The notes beneath the pieces are model-generated. The model did not search any database, was not told the DNA's origin, and worked only from the letters and a program-made list of their open reading frames with translations. A stretch of 64,000 nt of DNA, from NCBI GenBank assembly GCA_019454185.1, contig CP075368.1, positions 3,699,649 to 3,763,648 of the forward strand, read 5' to 3'. The translations under genes and the position numbers were made by a program. This document shows positions 60,040 to 64,000 of the stretch, one piece after another. Each line of letters opens with the position of its first letter. Positions within the stretch are counted from its first letter, which is position 1. Origin of the DNA: Phycisphaeraceae bacterium. GTDB lineage: Bacteria; Planctomycetota; Phycisphaerae; Phycisphaerales; UBA1924.

Positions 60040-60726
60040 ATGAATGCGGGCTCTGAGAGGGGCTCCGGCGGGCCTCAGGGTCGCCGGAAGGTTCGGTGTG
60101 TTCTCTGGACTGCCAGGGGCGCGATGCCACCTTCGGAGTTGGACGTCGAACTCGGGAAGAAGGGGATCGAGTGGCGTGCCGCGGACGATGCGCACGGCGC
60201 GATGGCTCTGCTGGTTTCGTGGGCGAAACCCGCGGAGGAGCAGGGTGTCGTTCGCGTGCTGATTCTGGTGGAGCCCTCCGGGCTTGGGAACGGGTCCGAT
60301 GGTGTTCGGGCTCTGCTCGATGCCGCGGATCTGTATGCGCCGGATGCGGCGAGGTGGGTTTATGTCCGCGGCGCGAACCCCGCGTTGCGTGCGCTCGTTG
60401 AAAGCGATGTGAAAGGCGCGGCTTCGCAGGGAACACGGTTTGGTGAGCCATCTCGTCCGGCACGTGGATCGGGTGCCGGAGCGCGGATCGGTACGCCGCG
60501 GCCTGAGGCAAGGCCCCTGCCGCTGCGGATCGCGCCGGGATCGATCGGCGACACGCCGGTTGTTCGGCCAGGAACCCCGGTACCCGACGGGCTGGATGAG
60601 CAGATGGAGGATGAGATCGTCTCCGGTTCGCACCTGACTGATGAAGAGCTGGCGATGCTTCTCTCCGATGATCCGCTGGATGAGGACGACCGTCCTCGGC
60701 GCGGTTCAGGGGGTGGGCGGCCATGA
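60040..60726 (+). CDS. Unknown 228-residue protein, possibly receiver-like, upstream of GGDEF
   Basis: From ATG at 60040. The N-terminal 115 residues (VRCVLWTARGAMPPSELDVE, VRVLILVEPSGLGNGSDGVR, ARWVYVRGANPALRALVESD) have the alternating beta/alpha pattern of a receiver-like domain without the phospho-acceptor Asp. The C-terminal half is disordered, Pro/Gly-rich and ends in acidic DEELAMLLSDDPLDEDDRP. Its stop overlaps the start of the GGDEF gene by 4 bases (ATGA), so the two are translationally coupled and may form a pair. Confidence 0.6.
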   Translation: MNAGSERGSGGPQGRRKVRCVLWTARGAMPPSELDVELGKKGIEWRAADDAHGAMALLVSWAKPAEEQGVVRVLILVEPSGLGNGSDGVRALLDAADLYAPDAARWVYVRGANPALRALVESDVKGAASQGTRFGEPSRPARGSGAGARIGTPRPEARPLPLRIAPGSIGDTPVVRPGTPVPDGLDEQMEDEIVSGSHLTDEELAMLLSDDPLDEDDRPRRGSGGGRP

Positions 60727-62123
60727 TGGGTGGCACTCACGAGAACGGCGCGGATGGCGCATCGCGAGTGATCCTGGTCGGTCGGACCGGGCTGGATCAG
60801 TCCTTGCGATCGCGACCCGAGGTCGAGCTGCTCCGCGTGAAGTCGACGCTGGAGGCGATCGGCGAGCTGGCGATGCCGATCGATGAGCTGTCGCCAACGC
60901 GGACGGCGATCGTGGTCGGTGCGGATGCGATCTCCGATGAGCGAGCGGCATCTGAGTTTGCGAGGGCAGCGAGGTCGGTCGCGCCGGGTGTTGTGCTGAT
61001 CTCTTCGGGCGATCGGGCGGGGGCCGAGTTTGATGGCGGGGCCTCGACGGATGAGGACGTGGTCCGGATGCTGCGATTCGGCTCGGGCAAGCGGGTTGCA
61101 CCGGTGGCGCGAGGCGGGAGCGAGGATCGTGCGTCCTTCGCACAGCGCGACGCGGGCAAGCCCGGGGGCGTGGAATCGCTGATTGCTTCGATTCTGAATG
61201 GCGGGCCGGAGCGGATGCAGTCAGAGAACCGGCGTGACAGATCGGTTGCGATGCAGGGGCCGCGTGGGCAGCCGGTGCAGGGTCCGCACGATGTTCGCAT
61301 GGTTGAATGCCTGCTTCGGGGGCAGGACGTGCTCGAAGTGGGGCTCGAGTTGCTGAGGAACCGGCTCGGGACGAGCACGCTCTCGTTCATCCCCGTGTCG
61401 GCCGCGACGAACGGCGGCGCGGAAGCGCCCGGCGGTGCTGCTCCGGTTGCGTATGGGCGAGCACTCATGGGGTTCCTGGTTGCGCCCGGCATCGAGACCG
61501 ATGCGCTGAGCCCGCACGCTGCGTGGCTGGCGACGTGGCTTCGGCTGCGGGATCAGCAATCGGAGCTGCGTCACGCGGCGTTCACCGATCCGACTTCCGG
61601 CGCATGGAACCGGCGTTACTTCGATCGCTTCCTGGCGTCGGCGATCGAGGACTGCCGCGCGTCGAGGCGCACACTGACGCTGATGGTCTTTGATATCGAC
61701 GACTTCAAGCAGTACAACGACAACCACGGGCACGGCGCGGGGGACGAGATCCTCTCGGAGATCGTGCGACTGATGAAGAGCGTGGTGAGGCCGACCGACC
61801 GAGTTTGTCGGATCGGCGGCGACGAGTTCGGCGTGATCTTCCACGAGCCGGAGGGGCCTCGGGAGGCGAACAGCCGGCATCCGGACTCGGTGTGCAAGAT
61901 CGCGCAGCGATTCCAGCAGCAGGTGGGGCGTCACCGCTTCCCGAAGCTTGGTTCTCAGGCGCCGGGTTCGCTCTCGATTTCGGGCGGATTGGCGACGTTC
62001 CCGTGGGACGGCTCGACGGCCGAGCAGTTGCTCGAGCGCGCCGATGCCCGCGCCCTTGAGAGCAAGCGCACGGGGAAGAACGCGCTGACGCTCGGTCCGA
62101 GCGCGATCCGGCGCGAGGAGTGA
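60723..62123 (+). CDS. Diguanylate cyclase (GGDEF domain)
   Basis: A 466-residue protein from ATG at 60723. An N-terminal part (about 15-110) looks like a degenerate receiver or other sensory alpha/beta fold, followed by a GAF-like region (about 195-280). The cyclase domain (about 290-460) includes FTDPTSGAWNRRYFDRFL, the active-site GGDEF (about 365-369), and an inhibitory I-site RPTD exactly five residues before it, so product feedback is likely. It makes cyclic di-GMP, the ligand of PilZ proteins such as that at 24655. No membrane segment is seen. Confidence 0.92.
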   Translation: MMGGTHENGADGASRVILVGRTGLDQSLRSRPEVELLRVKSTLEAIGELAMPIDELSPTRTAIVVGADAISDERAASEFARAARSVAPGVVLISSGDRAGAEFDGGASTDEDVVRMLRFGSGKRVAPVARGGSEDRASFAQRDAGKPGGVESLIASILNGGPERMQSENRRDRSVAMQGPRGQPVQGPHDVRMVECLLRGQDVLEVGLELLRNRLGTSTLSFIPVSAATNGGAEAPGGAAPVAYGRALMGFLVAPGIETDALSPHAAWLATWLRLRDQQSELRHAAFTDPTSGAWNRRYFDRFLASAIEDCRASRRTLTLMVFDIDDFKQYNDNHGHGAGDEILSEIVRLMKSVVRPTDRVCRIGGDEFGVIFHEPEGPREANSRHPDSVCKIAQRFQQQVGRHRFPKLGSQAPGSLSISGGLATFPWDGSTAEQLLERADARALESKRTGKNALTLGPSAIRREE

Positions 62124-62127
62124 GTGT

Positions 62128-63417
62128 TCAGCGATCGAGTTCCGCGGCGACGATGTTCAGCGAGCCGAGGATCGCGGGCACGTCGGCGAGCTGGTGCCCC
62201 TCGGTGAGCTTGGCCATGATCGCGTAGTTGATGAAGGAGGGTGGGCGGGTCTTGACGCGCCAGGGGCGCGGGCCGCCGTCGGAGACGATGAAGTAGCCGA
62301 GTTCGCCGTTGGCGGTCTCGTGTGCGCCGTAGCACTCGGCGACGGGGGGCTGCCAGCCGCGGTTGGTCATGATGAGCTCGAAGTGCTGGATCAGGCCCTC
62401 GATGGAGCCGTAGACCTCGGACTTCTTGGGCTTGACCATCTTGGAGTCTGCGAAGGTATCGATCGGTCCCTGCGGGATGTTGTCGATGAGCTGCTCGATG
62501 ATCGACATGGACTGCTTCACTTCCTCGCAGCGGACCTGGTAGCGTGCGAAGACGTCGCCGTCGGTGCTGATGGGGACCTTGAACTTGACGGCCTCGGCAC
62601 CCTGGCCGTCCCAGTTGTCGGCGTAGCAGAGGTATGGAGCATCCTTGCGGAGGTCGCGCCGGATGCCGGTGGAGCGGGCCAGCGGCCCGGTGATCGACCA
62701 GGCGTTGGCCTCTTCCATGGTCATCTTGCCGATGCCGACGGTGCGATCGAGGAAGATGCGGTTGCGGTTGAGGAGGTTCTCGATGTCCCTGATGGCGACG
62801 GAGAGGTCGTTCCTGAGGAAGTTCTTGACCATCCGCTTGAAGGTCTCTTCATCGGGAAGGTCTTTCATCAGGCCGCCGACGCGGGTCCAGTCGGGGTGGA
62901 AGCGCTGGCCGGAGATGTAGTCGACGATGTCGTAGATGGTCTCGCGCGGGTTGAAGCCGTAGAGGAAGCCGGTGAACGCGCCCATGTCGAGTGCCGCGGC
63001 ACCGATGCAGAGTAGGTGGTCCTGGATGCGGCCCATCTCTGCCATGATCGTCCGCAGCACCTTGCAGCGGGGCGTGATGTCGATGCCGAAGAGTTTCTCG
63101 ACGCAGTGGTGCCAGCAGATGTCGTTGGACACCGGCGAGAGGTAGTTCATGCGGCTGACGATGGTGACGTACTGGTTGTAGTCCATCACCTCGGCGAGCT
63201 TCTCAAAGCCGGAGTGGAGGTAGCCGATGTGGGGCGTGCAGCGTGCGACGCGCTCGCCGTCCAGCTCGAGGACGAGGCGGAGGGTCGTGTGCGTCGCGGG
63301 GTGCTGGGGGCCGAAGTTGAGGACCCAGCGGTCGCCGGTGTCCACGTGCTCGGCCAGGTAGCCGGTGGACTCGACATCAACGCCGAAGGTCTCGTCGGGG
63401 CGAAGGGTGTAGGACAA
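62128..63417 (-). CDS. nuoD: NADH-quinone oxidoreductase subunit D (NuoD, 49 kDa)
   Basis: A 429-residue protein. The start is probably TTG at 63417, preceded by CAGGAG, giving MSYTLRPDET. NuoD features include LNFGPQHPATHTTLRLVLEL, GYLHSGFEKLAE, RMNYLSPVSNDICW and the PPSFINYAIMAKL quinone-binding C-terminus. It lies in the peripheral arm of complex I at the quinone site. No other nuo genes are adjacent; nuoE is 22 kb away. It converges on the GGDEF gene with only 4 bases between. Confidence 0.93.
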   Translation of the reverse strand: MSYTLRPDETFGVDVESTGYLAEHVDTGDRWVLNFGPQHPATHTTLRLVLELDGERVARCTPHIGYLHSGFEKLAEVMDYNQYVTIVSRMNYLSPVSNDICWHHCVEKLFGIDITPRCKVLRTIMAEMGRIQDHLLCIGAAALDMGAFTGFLYGFNPRETIYDIVDYISGQRFHPDWTRVGGLMKDLPDEETFKRMVKNFLRNDLSVAIRDIENLLNRNRIFLDRTVGIGKMTMEEANAWSITGPLARSTGIRRDLRKDAPYLCYADNWDGQGAEAVKFKVPISTDGDVFARYQVRCEEVKQSMSIIEQLIDNIPQGPIDTFADSKMVKPKKSEVYGSIEGLIQHFELIMTNRGWQPPVAECYGAHETANGELGYFIVSDGGPRPWRVKTRPPSFINYAIMAKLTEGHQLADVPAILGSLNIVAAELDR

Positions 63418-63574
63418 GGGGCGAACTCCTGAGCCGGCACGGTCGACCGGGCCGCAAGTATAGGAAGGGCTGTTCCTGAGGCGGCTTTCCACGAAAGACC
63501 TTGGAGCCGCCGGATCAGTCTGCTACGCTGCGTTGCGGGGACGAGACTCGGACCAGACATCGGAGGCCAGTGCC

Positions 63575-64000
63575 ATGCGACCTTCTCTTGCTACAGGACG
63601 GGCTTTCGGACGGGCGTTGGGCCGGCCTTGCTGCCTGGCTCTCGGCCTCTGCGCCGCCTTCGCGGCATCCTCCGTGGCCGGCCCGCTGGTGCTCTCCGGC
63701 ACGGGGCGCACGATCGATGTGTGGCCCCATCTCCCGGGCGGGGACCAGTACCCCTTCGTCGGGCTCGAGTGGGAAGTAGAAGCGCAGCTTGCGTTCGAGT
63801 TCCACTACGACAGCGATACGCCGCCGACGACACTGACGGATACCTTCGCGCGGTATGTCTTCCCGGGCGGCGGCTCGACATTCGCCATCGATGGGCGCGT
63901 GGTGGAGGCCTCATTGCTGGAGATCGTGGTCTGGCATGACGCCGGTAACCACATATCGGTGGACTTCATGATGCACAGCACGGTGCACCAGATGTACGCG
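63575..64000 (+). CDS. Secreted protein (3' end beyond window)
   Basis: From ATG at 63575, with GGAGG ahead, the frame is open to the window edge (142 residues). A signal peptide is visible (CCLALGLCAAFAASSVAG, cut near residue 34), followed by a beta-rich secreted domain (LVLSGTGRTIDVWPHLPGGD, FEFHYDSDTPPTTLTDTFAR). It probably ends in a PEP-CTERM signal like its neighbours, but the C-terminus is not visible. Confidence 0.7.
   Translation, partial: MRPSLATGRAFGRALGRPCCLALGLCAAFAASSVAGPLVLSGTGRTIDVWPHLPGGDQYPFVGLEWEVEAQLAFEFHYDSDTPPTTLTDTFARYVFPGGGSTFAIDGRVVEASLLEIVVWHDAGNHISVDFMMHSTVHQMYA

Overview
The window is 64 kb of high-GC bacterial DNA. It looks like a planctomycete, most likely from the Phycisphaerae/Phycisphaerales. 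That placement is an inference from gene content: secreted proteins ending in a short hydrophobic segment plus an Arg cluster (PEP-CTERM type), large Ser/Thr kinases fused to WD40 or TPR sensor regions, many FHA domains, ECF sigma factors, LPS export (LptB) and scattered nuo genes. The only structural RNA gene I can identify is one tRNA-Leu(UAG).

Layout. 0-9 kb: a Tat-exported sugar isomerase-like protein (cut by the window edge), a PglD/NeuD-type acyltransferase, a PEGA lipoprotein, lptB, and a MacA/MacB-type tripartite efflux operon. 9-13 kb: a TetR regulator with its own operator/promoter, a DUF1761 protein and an SRPBCC protein, separated by dense palindromic repeats. 13-20.5 kb: an FHA-GAF-PP2C phosphatase, two small proteins, a LOG-family protein and a kinase-WD40 receptor. 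20.5-31.6 kb: two PEP-CTERM genes (one broken by an in-frame stop), nadA, PilZ, a family 2 glycosyltransferase, HU, a beta-barrel protein, an ArfB-like release factor, a large unknown and an esterase. 31.7-37 kb: a DoxX-like membrane protein, tRNA-Leu, a REP-associated tyrosine transposase (RAYT) between its REP palindromes, a KamA radical SAM enzyme, and an ECF sigma/anti-sigma pair. 37.3-39 kb: a GIY-YIG (Eco29kI-like) endonuclease facing a C5-cytosine methyltransferase. 39-48 kb: nuoE, then a kinase / ECF sigma / kinase cluster. 48-52.4 kb: a PEP-CTERM paralogue, an alpha-L-fucosidase lipoprotein and an insertion sequence. 52.4-64 kb: a Gfo/Idh/MocA oxidoreductase, thioredoxin, folP, an FHA-GAF histidine kinase, a pirin, MarR, an exported methyltransferase-like protein, a GGDEF cyclase, nuoD and the start of a secreted protein.

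The most notable structure is the repeat system. Gaps between genes carry several families of short hairpins. One family (GGCATGCCTGC...) flanks the RAYT gene on both sides and recurs 6 kb away. A second family has a conserved foot (CACTG...CAGTGGCAC) and variable stems. A third has an 8-bp GC stem closed by a four-base loop. The insertion sequence at 51.4-52.4 kb sits exactly in the loop of a member of the third family, with a 6-bp target duplication. Removing it restores a perfect palindrome matching an intact copy at 5.2 kb. Repeat sequence has also entered coding sequence: it supplies the signal peptide of the PEGA lipoprotein and an internal duplication in a 326-residue unknown protein.

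For signalling, two kinases carry an N-terminal H-x3-C-x2-C module resembling a zinc-binding anti-sigma finger. One of them directly abuts an ECF sigma gene with no spacer, which suggests a fused kinase/anti-sigma switch.
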